Shown here: one piece after another, positions 27,402-35,855 of the stretch | Position numbering within the stretch: the first letter of the stretch is position 1 | Layout of the letters: each line of letters opens with the position of its first letter | Assembly (NCBI RefSeq): GCF_000703045.1 | Contig: NZ_JNLJ01000001.1 | Coordinates: forward strand, 1,083,501-1,147,500 | DNA: 64,000 bases | Direction of reading: 5' to 3' | Source of the DNA: Persephonella sp. IF05-L8 | GTDB lineage: Bacteria; Aquificota; Aquificia; Aquificales; Hydrogenothermaceae | Notes under the pieces: model-generated | The model's input: the letters and a program-made list of their open reading frames with translations, nothing else | Database searches by the model: none | Told to the model about the DNA's origin: nothing | Position numbers and translations under genes: made by a program

Positions 27402-27417
27402 ATGAATATCCATTCAT
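27402..27417 (+). promoter_or_regulatory. Operator before hypB
   Basis: Palindrome ATGAAT-ATCC-ATTCAT, with both half-sites and spacing identical to those in the cbiM promoter. A TATATT or TATACT -10 candidate lies just upstream (27390-27400) and GGAGG starts 2 bases downstream, so binding would block initiation. This suggests hypB has its own regulated start besides read-through from cbiO. Confidence 0.7.
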
Positions 27418-27430
27418 CAGGAGGATTAAA

Positions 27431-28192
27431 ATGTGTAAAGATTGTGGTTGTTCTATAACGGATACACATCATCACCATGACCATGAACACCATCATCACC
27501 ATCATCATGGAAATCCAACCCTTGAGGATAAAAAAACTGTTGAGGTAATTACAAAAATCCTTGATGCAAATGATAAACAGGCAGAAAGCAACAGAAAACA
27601 TTTTGACCAGCACGGAATTTTTGCAATAAATCTTATGAGCTCTCCTGGTGCTGGGAAAACAACCCTTTTGGAAAAAACCATTGAACTGCTTGGAGATGAG
27701 CTGAAAATTGGTGTTATAGAAGGAGATTTAGAGACTAATAGGGACGCAGAGAGAATAAGAGCCAAAGGGGTTCCTGCATATCAAATCACAACCGGGCAGG
27801 CATGTCATCTTGATGCTTTTATGGTTCATGATGGAATTCATCATATGCCCCTTGAAGAGCTTGATATTGTATTTGTGGAAAATGTTGGAAACCTTGTTTG
27901 CCCTGCTTCTTACGATATAGGAACACATCTGAATGTTGTGCTACTCTCTGTTCCTGAAGGAGATGATAAACCGGCTAAATACCCTGTGATGTTTAGAAGT
28001 GCAGACCTGATGCTTATTACAAAGATAGACCTTCTTCCTTACTTTGATTTTGATATCAAAAAGGCTATTGAAGAGGCAAGAGCTTTAAATCCTAAAATGG
28101 ATGTTATTCAGGTTTCCACAAAAACAGGAGAAGGCTTGGATAAATGGATTAATTATATAAAGCTAAAATCTTCTCTGAGAAGCATAGTATAA
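27431..28192 (+). CDS. hypB: Hydrogenase nickel-insertion GTPase HypB
   Basis: 253-residue GTPase that delivers nickel to [NiFe]-hydrogenase precursors. The N-terminus has the high-affinity nickel motif CKDCGC (C2, C5, C7) and a run rich in histidine around residues 13-26. Then follow the P-loop SSPGAGKTTL, GDLETNRDAERI, ENVGNLVCPASYDIG and ITKIDLL. The His-rich stretch is a nickel store in related proteins. It lies between the nickel transporter and the hydrogenase subunit gene. hypA is not in the window. Confidence 0.95.
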   Translation: MCKDCGCSITDTHHHHDHEHHHHHHHGNPTLEDKKTVEVITKILDANDKQAESNRKHFDQHGIFAINLMSSPGAGKTTLLEKTIELLGDELKIGVIEGDLETNRDAERIRAKGVPAYQITTGQACHLDAFMVHDGIHHMPLEELDIVFVENVGNLVCPASYDIGTHLNVVLLSVPEGDDKPAKYPVMFRSADLMLITKIDLLPYFDFDIKKAIEEARALNPKMDVIQVSTKTGEGLDKWINYIKLKSSLRSIV

Positions 28193-28207
28193 CCTTTAGC
28201 CTCTGCT

Positions 28208-28236
28208 TTGATATTGTGATTAAATATTTTTATACT
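28208..28236 (+). promoter_or_regulatory. Sigma70-type promoter of the tetR gene
   Basis: TTGATA (28208-28213), a 17-base spacer and TATACT (28231-28236). It does not contain the ATGAAT-N4-ATTCAT operator found before cbiM and hypB, so tetR and the downstream hydrogenase gene may be expressed constitutively. Confidence 0.65.
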
Positions 28237-28268
28237 TATATTTGTATAAAAAAAGCAGGGGTTTTGAA

Positions 28269-28871
28269 TTGTCTAAAATAAAGAAATTTTCAAAGGAAGA
28301 AAAAAAACAAGAAATAGTAAGAACAGCTTGTAAACTGTTTGCAGAAAGGGGGTACTATAATACAACTATTCCAGATATAGCAGAAGCTATGGGAATGAGT
28401 GTTGGAAATCTTTATAACTATTTCAGCTCAAAAGAAGAACTTGCCAAATATATAATGAGATATTCTTCAAGACTTCTTGGGGATGAGATTAGGAAAATAA
28501 ATGAAGAAAACATAACCACCAGAGAAAAAATTTACAAAGTTGTAAGAAGATTTTTTGAAATTGCTCAACAACAACCTGAGCTGATTGAATATTTTCTTAG
28601 AGTATTTTTGTCAAACAGAGAAGTTTTTGAGGAAGGATGTGAAGGATTTTTGTGTGTAAGTGAGGTAGTAACGGAGCTTATGCTATTTCTGGAAGAGGGA
28701 GCGAGAAAAGGAGACCTTAGACAACAGGATTTCTTCCCTGCCTTTGTTACACTGATGGGTCCCCTTGGTGGAATGGTTTTCCTGCAGGGAGAAAATGTCA
28801 TGCCAAAAACACCTATAGAATACTCAGATGAACTTGCAGAGAATATCTGGCGTGCTTTGAAAAATGACTAA
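28269..28871 (+). CDS. TetR-family transcriptional regulator
   Basis: 200-residue regulator. The N-terminal helix-turn-helix is complete: RTACKLFAERGYYNTTIPDI, then AMGMSVGNLYNYFSSKEELA. The C-terminal ligand-binding domain is all-helical. I chose the TTG at 28269 because AGGGG lies 7 bases upstream. An in-frame TTG at 28242 has no ribosome site. It sits inside the nickel/hydrogenase block and overlaps the hydrogenase gene by 8 bases. It is the obvious candidate to bind the two shared operators, though its ligand is unknown. Confidence 0.85.
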   Translation: MSKIKKFSKEEKKQEIVRTACKLFAERGYYNTTIPDIAEAMGMSVGNLYNYFSSKEELAKYIMRYSSRLLGDEIRKINEENITTREKIYKVVRRFFEIAQQQPELIEYFLRVFLSNREVFEEGCEGFLCVSEVVTELMLFLEEGARKGDLRQQDFFPAFVTLMGPLGGMVFLQGENVMPKTPIEYSDELAENIWRALKND

Positions 28872-29793
28872 AAAAACTCTATTGTGGCTTCAAGGGTTAA
28901 GCTGTAATGGAAATTCCCAGTCTCTCTTAAATGCGGAAAACCCATCTTTTTATGAAATTTTTTCAAAAGTTGAGATTATCTTCCATCCGGAAATTAGTTA
29001 TAAAGAAGATATAGAGAAAGTTTTAGATAAAGTTTTAACAGGAAAGAAAAAGGTAAATTTTCTGGTAATAGAAGGTAGTATAACAACAGATAAGCGTTTC
29101 AACAGAATAGGAGAACTTTCAATAGGTGAAATTGTTTTAGAGCTGAAGGACAAAGTTGATTATATTATTGCAGCTGGTAATTGTGCATCATTTGGTAATA
29201 TTCCTGCTACTTTTACAGGAAATCCTGATGTAAAAGGTTTACAGTTCACCTTCAAAGAAAAAAAAGGTTTTCTACCTCCTGATTTTAAAACCAAATCAGG
29301 ATATCCAGTTATAAATATCCCCGGATGTCCTATGCATCCTGCATGGTTTATGCAGACTTTAATAGCTCTTCTTGAAGGCAGAGATATACTTTTAGATGAA
29401 TTTAATAGACCAAAAGAACTTTTTATGTATCTTTCCCACGATGGATGTATCAGGAATGAGTATTTTGAGTGGAAAGCAGAGGCAGAGGAGTTTGGACATA
29501 AGGAAGGTTGCCTTTTTTATAATCTTGGATGTAGAGGTCCCATGACCCATGCACCTTGTAATAAAATCCTATGGAATAGAATATCTTCTAAAACAAGAGC
29601 AGGAATGCCCTGTATTGGCTGCACAGAGTTTGATTTTCCATTAAGGGAAGACTTTTTTGAAACAAAGAAAAATATGGGAATTCCAGAAGAAGTTCCTCTG
29701 GGGGTTTCTAAAAGAGCTTACATCACAATAACAGGAGTAGCAAAGACCCTGAAAAACGAAAGGGTTTCTAAAAAATTAGAAGAAACCAATTAG
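28864..29793 (+). CDS. [NiFe]-hydrogenase small subunit-like protein without Tat signal
   Basis: 309-residue iron-sulfur subunit. Proximal-cluster ligands are C14, C107 and C155, but the fourth position is Asn (SCNGN, N17). Distal-cluster ligands H192, C195, C216 and C223 and medial ligands C232, C250 and C253 are present. The missing twin-arginine leader implies a cytoplasmic protein, as in group 2 or sensory hydrogenases. A large subunit normally follows at once, but the strand switches here and none is encoded in the window. It may partner with a distant subunit or act as a regulator with the adjacent TetR protein. Confidence 0.8.
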   Translation: MTKKTLLWLQGLSCNGNSQSLLNAENPSFYEIFSKVEIIFHPEISYKEDIEKVLDKVLTGKKKVNFLVIEGSITTDKRFNRIGELSIGEIVLELKDKVDYIIAAGNCASFGNIPATFTGNPDVKGLQFTFKEKKGFLPPDFKTKSGYPVINIPGCPMHPAWFMQTLIALLEGRDILLDEFNRPKELFMYLSHDGCIRNEYFEWKAEAEEFGHKEGCLFYNLGCRGPMTHAPCNKILWNRISSKTRAGMPCIGCTEFDFPLREDFFETKKNMGIPEEVPLGVSKRAYITITGVAKTLKNERVSKKLEETN

Positions 29794-29810
29794 TTGGTTG
29801 ATTTATCAAT

Positions 29811-30425
29811 TTATTTTAACTTTTTTAAGTATTCTCTGGCTATAACGTTTTCAGGGTCTAATATTAGAACATCATTAAATATTTTTTTTGCCTCTTCTTT
29901 TTTTCCAGTAGCAAACTTTAATAAACCAAGTTCAACCAGGAAGTTTGTATCTGTAGGGTATAATGCAAGCATCTTATTGATAACTTTTTCTGCAAGGGTA
30001 AATTTATTTTGCATCCTTAGAACGAAGGATAATCTTAAATTTCCATAGTAATTGTAAAAATCTATATTTAATATCTGGTAACAGACCTTTTCTACATCAC
30101 TGTATCTATTTTGAGACAGTAGTGGTAAAGTATATCCTAATTTTGCTTCTACAGAAGAAGGTAATAATTTCATGGCTTTTTCATAATGATAAATGGAGTT
30201 TGCATATTTTTTGTCAAGGTAATAGAGCCATCCTAATCTTAAATTTATTGTATACCCGTTTGGGTATTCCTTATATAAAGGTATTAATGCTTTTATAGCA
30301 TCTTCATAGTTCCCACTTTTCTCGTATTGATAAGAACGGTAATAAGCATTCTTTATGTCTTCATACTCTATTCCAAATGAGAAATAGGATAGTATTAAGA
30401 TTGATAGTAAAATCTTCTTAAACAT
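29811..30425 (-). CDS. Secreted tetratricopeptide-repeat protein
   Basis: 204-residue protein with a signal peptide (MFKKILLSILILSYFSFG) and about four TPR units, for example YSYQYEK-type helices, GWLYYLDKKYANSIYHYEKA, then LLKFATGKKEEAKKIFNDVL. It is probably periplasmic and binds other proteins. It is the last gene of the six-gene operon, 10 bp after the outer-membrane barrel gene, with GAGG before its ATG. It shares no enzyme motif, so its job is likely scaffolding of the envelope part of the system. Confidence 0.75.
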   Translation of the reverse strand: MFKKILLSILILSYFSFGIEYEDIKNAYYRSYQYEKSGNYEDAIKALIPLYKEYPNGYTINLRLGWLYYLDKKYANSIYHYEKAMKLLPSSVEAKLGYTLPLLSQNRYSDVEKVCYQILNIDFYNYYGNLRLSFVLRMQNKFTLAEKVINKMLALYPTDTNFLVELGLLKFATGKKEEAKKIFNDVLILDPENVIAREYLKKLK

Positions 30426-30435
30426 GTTCTAACCT

Positions 30436-31344
30436 CTAAAATGTAGCTCCAAGAGTGAAAAATAAAGATGTTAATTCTGAGGTTTTTGTGGAATTAATTT
30501 CTTTAAATCTGTCCTGACTTATTCCTGCACTAATTCTTGTTTTTTTGTTCATGTTATAGCCTATAGAGAAGGCATATCCAGATTTATATTTTTCAGAAAG
30601 ATTATACACAACAAAACCATCATTTTTTACAGCAAAAGTCTGTTCTCCTATCCAGCCTGATAAACTTAAAGTAAATTCTTTGTAATAGTAGGATATATTC
30701 TGTTCTATAGAAAGAAAGTTCTTACCAAAGCCCACATCATCAGAAAGTCCTATGTAATAACCTCTTGTCTCAAGATAGAAACTGCCGTAATTGTAGTAAT
30801 CTCCTATATAAAATCCTAATTTAGGTGATACCTGAAATACAGAAAGACCTGATATTGTCTTGGTAACAGTAGTAGAAGAAAATTTCCCTCTCATATAGGT
30901 GTAGGTTTTATTAATCTCATAATTACCATAGTAAGAATACGAAAAATCCACACCTATATTTCTTTTGTATTGTTCATACAGCTCTCCTCCAACAAGAAAT
31001 ATAATTCCCCCATCTGTAGCTTTATCGTCAGAGCTTATATAGTGCAGTCCTGCTTTAATCTGGGTGTTAGGTAAGGAATAATTCCTATATAAGCCAGTAT
31101 AGTCAAACTGATTGAGAGTTCCTCCATCAAGATACTTGATATTGGTGTAGCTTACACTTCCTTCTAATGTATGTTGATTGTTTATTCCCATATATCCGAA
31201 CAATCCCATATAGTAGCCGTAGTCTTTTGCTTCAGAATTAGAGTAATTTAGATAACCGCCGAAAACCATAGCATCATAGTTGATATTTTCTATTCCGTAA
31301 GCTAAAGGGAATATTAAAAGAGTAGTCGCTAATATTTTTTTCAT
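30436..31344 (-). CDS. Outer-membrane beta-barrel protein
   Basis: 302-residue protein with a signal peptide ending near FPLAYG and repeated amphipathic strands rich in Tyr, Gly and Ser (MVFGGYLNYSNSEAK, TKTISGLSVFQVSPKLGFYI). It ends LFFTLGATF with a terminal Phe, the C-terminal signal for barrel assembly. No known transporter family is recognised. It overlaps the transporter-M23 gene (TAATG) behind GGAGG. It could be a pore for, or a target of, the product of the operon. Confidence 0.65.
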   Translation of the reverse strand: MKKILATTLLIFPLAYGIENINYDAMVFGGYLNYSNSEAKDYGYYMGLFGYMGINNQHTLEGSVSYTNIKYLDGGTLNQFDYTGLYRNYSLPNTQIKAGLHYISSDDKATDGGIIFLVGGELYEQYKRNIGVDFSYSYYGNYEINKTYTYMRGKFSSTTVTKTISGLSVFQVSPKLGFYIGDYYNYGSFYLETRGYYIGLSDDVGFGKNFLSIEQNISYYYKEFTLSLSGWIGEQTFAVKNDGFVVYNLSEKYKSGYAFSIGYNMNKKTRISAGISQDRFKEINSTKTSELTSLFFTLGATF

Positions 31345-33431
31345 TATACTCCTCCTATTTTCTCTTTAAGTTTAATTTCTATATTATCAACTTTTATACT
31401 TTTAAATCCAATGAAATCATCCAGTTCAACAAGAACCTCTTTATTAATGTTTAATATAGGAAATTCAACATTTCCTTTTATTTTATTTTCAGAAATGAAC
31501 TCACCTTTATATTTTACTTTCGCAAAGTTATGATTAAAAGAGCTAATAAAAAGAATTACAGATTTTTCAATCTCTGATGTTACAGTTTTGATAGGAATAT
31601 AGTCTTCCCACTGAATACCTTTTTTATAAAAGAGAGGTAGCCTTGGAAGAGCAATAAAAAACAGTTTTAGATAGGGGTCTTTGCCGTCAAATCTGTAAAA
31701 GTAGAATGTTCCTTCATATTTTCCAAAGTAAAGCTCCCCTTTCCCTGAAGCAAAGTAAAATGTGCCGTCTGGAGCCATTTTTACAGTAAGGTGGAGGGTA
31801 TCAATCTTCTGACCATCTTTTAGAACATCAAAAGAAAACTGGTAATCTAAGATAAATGACATCTTTAGTTCCAGTGATTTATCAGGGAAAACAGGTTCAA
31901 CCGTCTCCCCTTCTTTTGGAAGGTTGTTTGAATAAAACATCTTTCCGGATATATAACTAACGAAACTGAAAGGAAGAGTATAAGAACCTATTTCATCAGA
32001 AGGCTGAACCTGAATGTGAATATGTGGCTGTGGTGAGTATCCAGAATTTCCACACAGTCCTAAGAAAGTTCCAATTTCTACCCAATCCCCTTCCTTAACC
32101 TTTATAGAATGTTGAGCGAAATGGGATATCTCAACATAAAATCCCCTAATATCATGAATGATAACCAGATTTCCCCAGTTGTTATCCTTATCAACCTGAC
32201 CTATTGGATTGTCAGGGAGGTGGGAAATCACCTTTACTACCCTTCCCCTTACAGGAGACAGAACAGGCTTTCTGTAAGCATAGTAATCCTCAAGATTTAA
32301 CCCTTCATTTTTGTAGGTTTTTCCTTCTTCGTCTGTTATAACAAAGTCGTATGCATATCTCCAGCTTCCTTTATGTGTCCATTTACCGTCAAATCCCTGC
32401 CAGACAGTCCATTTTCCAGAGAAAGGCAGATGAAGTGTTCTTTCATAACCTTTGAACCTGCTAACATTTGTTAGATAAAAATCCAGTGTTTCTTCAGGGG
32501 TTTTTCTTATTACCCGTGCAATTAAAGGAAAACCAAGAATACCCAGAACATATAGAATAGTTAAAGAGATAAAATTAAAAGGTAAAGTAAATGCTGGAAT
32601 TCCATACAACGACCAGAATGTTTTAACAGCTGAAAGTATAATTGTGGAAATTACTACTCCTATAATGGCGATAAAGTAAGTTTTTACAGATGGAATAAGG
32701 AAAATTCCTCCTAATACCATAGCAATTAAAATAAAATTAAAATGACTTATATCTGAAAATGCCTGGTAAAAAGAGCCTGTTAAAAAACCAGCCACCAATG
32801 TTCCTGTATAGTATCCTATGACAGAGAGCATAAATAAAATTCTTGAGATTAAAAATATAGTTATGGCAAATATCAGTCCAATAAAGGCATCAGGTAAAAA
32901 GAGTATTGTGCCAAGAGATTTTAGATAACCTATTATCCAAAGAGGTAAATAGCTTTCCAGAAAATCAAAATTTGTATGGGGATATAAAGATACAACGAAG
33001 AGATTAGAATAATTTGAGGCTGATAGATAAATTATTGAACTTATGATAACAAAAGGTAAGCTGAAAATCGGAAGTCTAAGATAGTACGAAAATACACTAT
33101 GAAGCATTACAGAAAAAATTAAAGTAAAAATTCCAGCTGTTATAGTAAAAAATATAGTAATAGGTGTTATTTTGAATAAATAACCTATAGACAATCCGAC
33201 AAGCAGCGGGTTATAGGTATAAAAACCAGAAGAAAGGAATTCTTTTTCCATATTTAAAAATCTTGCAAATAGATATGCAGATATAAAGGATATAATTCCA
33301 GCAAGACCTATATTGGGATTTATAAAAGTAGATAGAAGAAAAATCCCACCTGCAATATAATTTTCTACAAAAAATATCTCTGAATAACTGTTTAAAACAG
33401 CTTTCAGGTGGGATTTATAGGAGTTTTTCAT
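31344..33431 (-). CDS. Urea-transporter-like membrane domain fused to M23 (LytM) domain
   Basis: 695-residue fusion. Residues about 20-305 are a polytopic membrane domain like the urea transporter family (YNPLLVGLSIGYLF, AGFLTGSFYQAFSD). Residues about 335-490 are an M23/LytM domain (SPVRGRVVKV, GNLVIIHDIRGFYVEISH, H470-I-H472). Residues 500-695 are beta-rich and unassigned. In active M23 enzymes the first zinc ligand is a His four residues before the Asp. Here D362 is preceded by R358, so catalysis may be lost or changed, and the domain may only bind peptidoglycan. It lies third-to-last in the six-gene operon. Confidence 0.78.
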   Translation of the reverse strand: MKNSYKSHLKAVLNSYSEIFFVENYIAGGIFLLSTFINPNIGLAGIISFISAYLFARFLNMEKEFLSSGFYTYNPLLVGLSIGYLFKITPITIFFTITAGIFTLIFSVMLHSVFSYYLRLPIFSLPFVIISSIIYLSASNYSNLFVVSLYPHTNFDFLESYLPLWIIGYLKSLGTILFLPDAFIGLIFAITIFLISRILFMLSVIGYYTGTLVAGFLTGSFYQAFSDISHFNFILIAMVLGGIFLIPSVKTYFIAIIGVVISTIILSAVKTFWSLYGIPAFTLPFNFISLTILYVLGILGFPLIARVIRKTPEETLDFYLTNVSRFKGYERTLHLPFSGKWTVWQGFDGKWTHKGSWRYAYDFVITDEEGKTYKNEGLNLEDYYAYRKPVLSPVRGRVVKVISHLPDNPIGQVDKDNNWGNLVIIHDIRGFYVEISHFAQHSIKVKEGDWVEIGTFLGLCGNSGYSPQPHIHIQVQPSDEIGSYTLPFSFVSYISGKMFYSNNLPKEGETVEPVFPDKSLELKMSFILDYQFSFDVLKDGQKIDTLHLTVKMAPDGTFYFASGKGELYFGKYEGTFYFYRFDGKDPYLKLFFIALPRLPLFYKKGIQWEDYIPIKTVTSEIEKSVILFISSFNHNFAKVKYKGEFISENKIKGNVEFPILNINKEVLVELDDFIGFKSIKVDNIEIKLKEKIGGV

Positions 33432-33447
33432 TTATATCTAAGTCCGT

Positions 33448-34800
33448 TTATTTTAATTTTAATTTATCAGGTAGTCTTTCTCTCCTTTCTATATCTGTTA
33501 TATCCTCTTTTTCTCTTATAACTTCAACCGTTCCATCTTCCATTACCATAACGACATTTGGTCTGTATTCTATAAACTGCATCCACTGGGTGTTATTGTA
33601 AGCTCCAACAGGAGAAAATATCAGCCTTGTTCCCCTTTCAAGTGGCGGTAGGAGAGAACCTTCATCTATAACATCAATATTCATACATAAAGGTCCGTAT
33701 ATAACAGCAGGTTCGTTAGTTCCCTGAACTTCCCTATCAATCTCTATATTAAACTTATACCAGAATGCTGTAAACAGGAGGTTAACTCCTGCATCTGCTA
33801 TATATGCTTTCCTGCCGTCAGGCAGTCTTTTTGATGCAAATATTGTTGTTATCAGATATTCAGCCTCATCAACAATAGCCCTACCTGTTTCCAGAATTAG
33901 CTTTGGGAAATCCCCTGGTCTAAGGTTTGAATAAAGGGCATCTGTTATTTTTTCTGCGAATTCATCAACCGATGGAACTAAAACATCAGGTGGTAGGTAT
34001 GTTCCTTTCAATTTATTTTTTGAAGGAAATCCGCCACCAATATCTATATATTCAATCTTAAAGCCAAAGTTATCCTCAACCTCGTATGCAAACTTTACCA
34101 TTTTCTCAACTTCTTTTGCATATGCTTCCGGCTCAAGAATAAATGTCCCTATATGACAGTGAAGACCATTAAGAATTAGTTTATCACCTGCTTTTATCCT
34201 TTTTACCGCGTCCATTGCCTGTCCTGTTTCCAGATTAAAGCCAAATCTACTCCACTGGGGATGTATCCCTGTGTCCATGTTTAACCTGATTGCCACCTTT
34301 ATCTGTTTGCCAAGTTTTTCTGCAACCTTTTCAAGGTCCATAATCTCATCAAAATGGTCTATATGTATCATCGCACCTTCGGCAGCAGCCTTCTCCAGTA
34401 TGGAGATAGGCTTGTAAGGACCATTAAATATTATGTCTTTCCCTTCTATTCCAAGTTTTCTTGCTTTTTCATATTCAAAAGCAGAAACAACCTCAGCTAT
34501 TGCACCCTCCTGATGAAGAACAGCACATACTGCCTGAAGGTAGTTTGTTTTGTATGACCATCCAAACTGAACATTTGGGTATCTTGATGCAAAAGCATTA
34601 TAAACCTGTCTATATTTTTCTCTTAATTTTTTCTCTGATACAACAAACAGAGGAGAGCCGTACTTTTCCACAAGCTCATCAATCGGAACTCCATCAATAT
34701 CCTTTCTAACCTTTCTTGCATAAAGGGGGGAACTTCCAAACTTATTCATAAAACCAGTTTCAAGCTTTGTTATGATTGGTTTTTCATATCTCTTTTTCAT
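33448..34800 (-). CDS. Fold-III PLP decarboxylase-like enzyme with peptide-leader-like N-terminus
   Basis: 450-residue alanine-racemase-fold PLP enzyme related to diaminopimelate, arginine and ornithine decarboxylases. K84 in WSYKTN is the PLP lysine, then GLHCHIGT, DIGGGFPS, ETGRAIV, GPLCMNIDVID with the catalytic Cys, and GAYNN. I chose the ATG at 34798-34800, with AGGTGA 8 bases upstream. A GTG four codons earlier lacks support. The protein then begins MKKRYEKPIITKLETG and MNKFG, preceding the barrel by about 25 residues. This extension looks like a RiPP leader and is absent from ordinary DapDC. Substrate unknown. lysA is less likely in this context. Confidence 0.8.
   Translation of the reverse strand: MKKRYEKPIITKLETGFMNKFGSSPLYARKVRKDIDGVPIDELVEKYGSPLFVVSEKKLREKYRQVYNAFASRYPNVQFGWSYKTNYLQAVCAVLHQEGAIAEVVSAFEYEKARKLGIEGKDIIFNGPYKPISILEKAAAEGAMIHIDHFDEIMDLEKVAEKLGKQIKVAIRLNMDTGIHPQWSRFGFNLETGQAMDAVKRIKAGDKLILNGLHCHIGTFILEPEAYAKEVEKMVKFAYEVEDNFGFKIEYIDIGGGFPSKNKLKGTYLPPDVLVPSVDEFAEKITDALYSNLRPGDFPKLILETGRAIVDEAEYLITTIFASKRLPDGRKAYIADAGVNLLFTAFWYKFNIEIDREVQGTNEPAVIYGPLCMNIDVIDEGSLLPPLERGTRLIFSPVGAYNNTQWMQFIEYRPNVVMVMEDGTVEVIREKEDITDIERRERLPDKLKLK
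34735..34800 (-). other. RiPP-leader-like N-terminal extension of the PLP enzyme
   Basis: The first 22 codons spell a lysine-rich start, the core YEKPIITKLE, a Gly, and MNKFG. Peptide precursors recognised by PqqD-like domains (lasso peptides and similar) often carry a Y-x-x-P core with hydrophobic residues in this register. The PqqD-like gene is in the same operon. Recognition is inferred and has not been tested. Confidence 0.5.
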
Positions 34801-34801
34801 T

Positions 34802-35845
34802 TCAGCTTTCACCTCTTGTAATTATTTTTTGAAATCTTTCCATATCTGTAACAAGGTCATCTGTAAACCTTACATAAAGCTTTCCTGCCTCGTAATCCGG
34901 ATAGTCTATAACCGGCAGTCCAAAGGCTTTTCTGACTATGTTAGAAGCTATATTTATTCCAACACCTGTTGCAAAATATGACCAGGCAGGAAAGCGGGGG
35001 TTAATCTCAATAAGATAAACTTTGTCGTTTTCTATATCCACTATACATTCAAGCTCAAAAGCCCCACGCCATTTGTAAATCTCAATAAATTTTCTTGCTG
35101 CTGACAGCATTTTTTCATTTTTTATTGTCACACCTGTCCATATTTTTCCCAGTTCTGTAATCCACATCTTTTTTATTCCAACCATACCAAGAGAATTTCC
35201 TTCCCCATCTCCTGCTGCAACAACATTCATCTCCTCACCTGATACGACCTGCTGAACTATGATAGGATATCCCCACTGGGCAACAATTTTGTTGTAGTAG
35301 CTGACAGCCTCCTGTGTTGTGTAAGCCCTGTATGCTTTATAGAAAGCTCCCTTTACCATAACAGGAAGTCCGATTTTTTCAACAGCTTTTATAAGCTCAT
35401 CATAAGATGTAACCACCTCTGATTTTGGAATATCTATTCCTATGTTTTGAGCTATCTCTGTAAGTCTATCTTTCCCTCTCAGTTTAAACTGCTCTAATGT
35501 GGGCAGAAATGTTTTTATTCCGTTTTTCTCAAGCTCTTCTGCATATTTTATATAAACAGGTAGCTCTGCATCTAAGACAGGAAGAACAAAATCAAGCCCA
35601 TAAGTTTCCTTTATGTAGTAAAGCCTGTTTATGAATGCATCATGACCTCCTGATGGATAAGGCATTATAAAGGATTTATCCACAATCCAGTCCATGTATA
35701 TACCCGGCTCCATAGCATCATAAGCAAGACCAACTATTTTTATGTTCAGGTCTTTGTCCTCTTTCAGACTTTTTGCAACACCTATACCGGGACCCGGATT
35801 ATCAACGGCATTTATCCCGGAAACACCTACTATTATCTGCTCCAT
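34802..35845 (-). CDS. ATP-grasp ligase
   Basis: 347-residue ATP-grasp enzyme of the carbamoyl-phosphate-synthase/PylC-like type. An N-terminal pre-ATP domain (SGINAVDNPGPGIGVAKSL) leads to the ATP-binding lysine in PVMVKGAF, a hinge around PIIVQQVVSGEEMN, and the metal-binding IEINPRFPAWSYF. Such enzymes join a carboxylate to an amine through an acyl phosphate. It lies 10 bp after the PqqD-like gene and ends 1 bp before the PLP enzyme ATG, so the three are closely coupled. A peptide or an amino acid is the likely acceptor. Confidence 0.8.
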   Translation of the reverse strand: MEQIIVGVSGINAVDNPGPGIGVAKSLKEDKDLNIKIVGLAYDAMEPGIYMDWIVDKSFIMPYPSGGHDAFINRLYYIKETYGLDFVLPVLDAELPVYIKYAEELEKNGIKTFLPTLEQFKLRGKDRLTEIAQNIGIDIPKSEVVTSYDELIKAVEKIGLPVMVKGAFYKAYRAYTTQEAVSYYNKIVAQWGYPIIVQQVVSGEEMNVVAAGDGEGNSLGMVGIKKMWITELGKIWTGVTIKNEKMLSAARKFIEIYKWRGAFELECIVDIENDKVYLIEINPRFPAWSYFATGVGINIASNIVRKAFGLPVIDYPDYEAGKLYVRFTDDLVTDMERFQKIITRGES

Positions 35846-35855
35846 TGTATTCCTC

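Noticed and set aside
27431-27520. CAC/CAT-rich tract as a possible repeat element or CRISPR remnant
   Set aside because: It is coding sequence for the histidine-rich nickel-binding part of HypB, with no spacer-repeat pattern.
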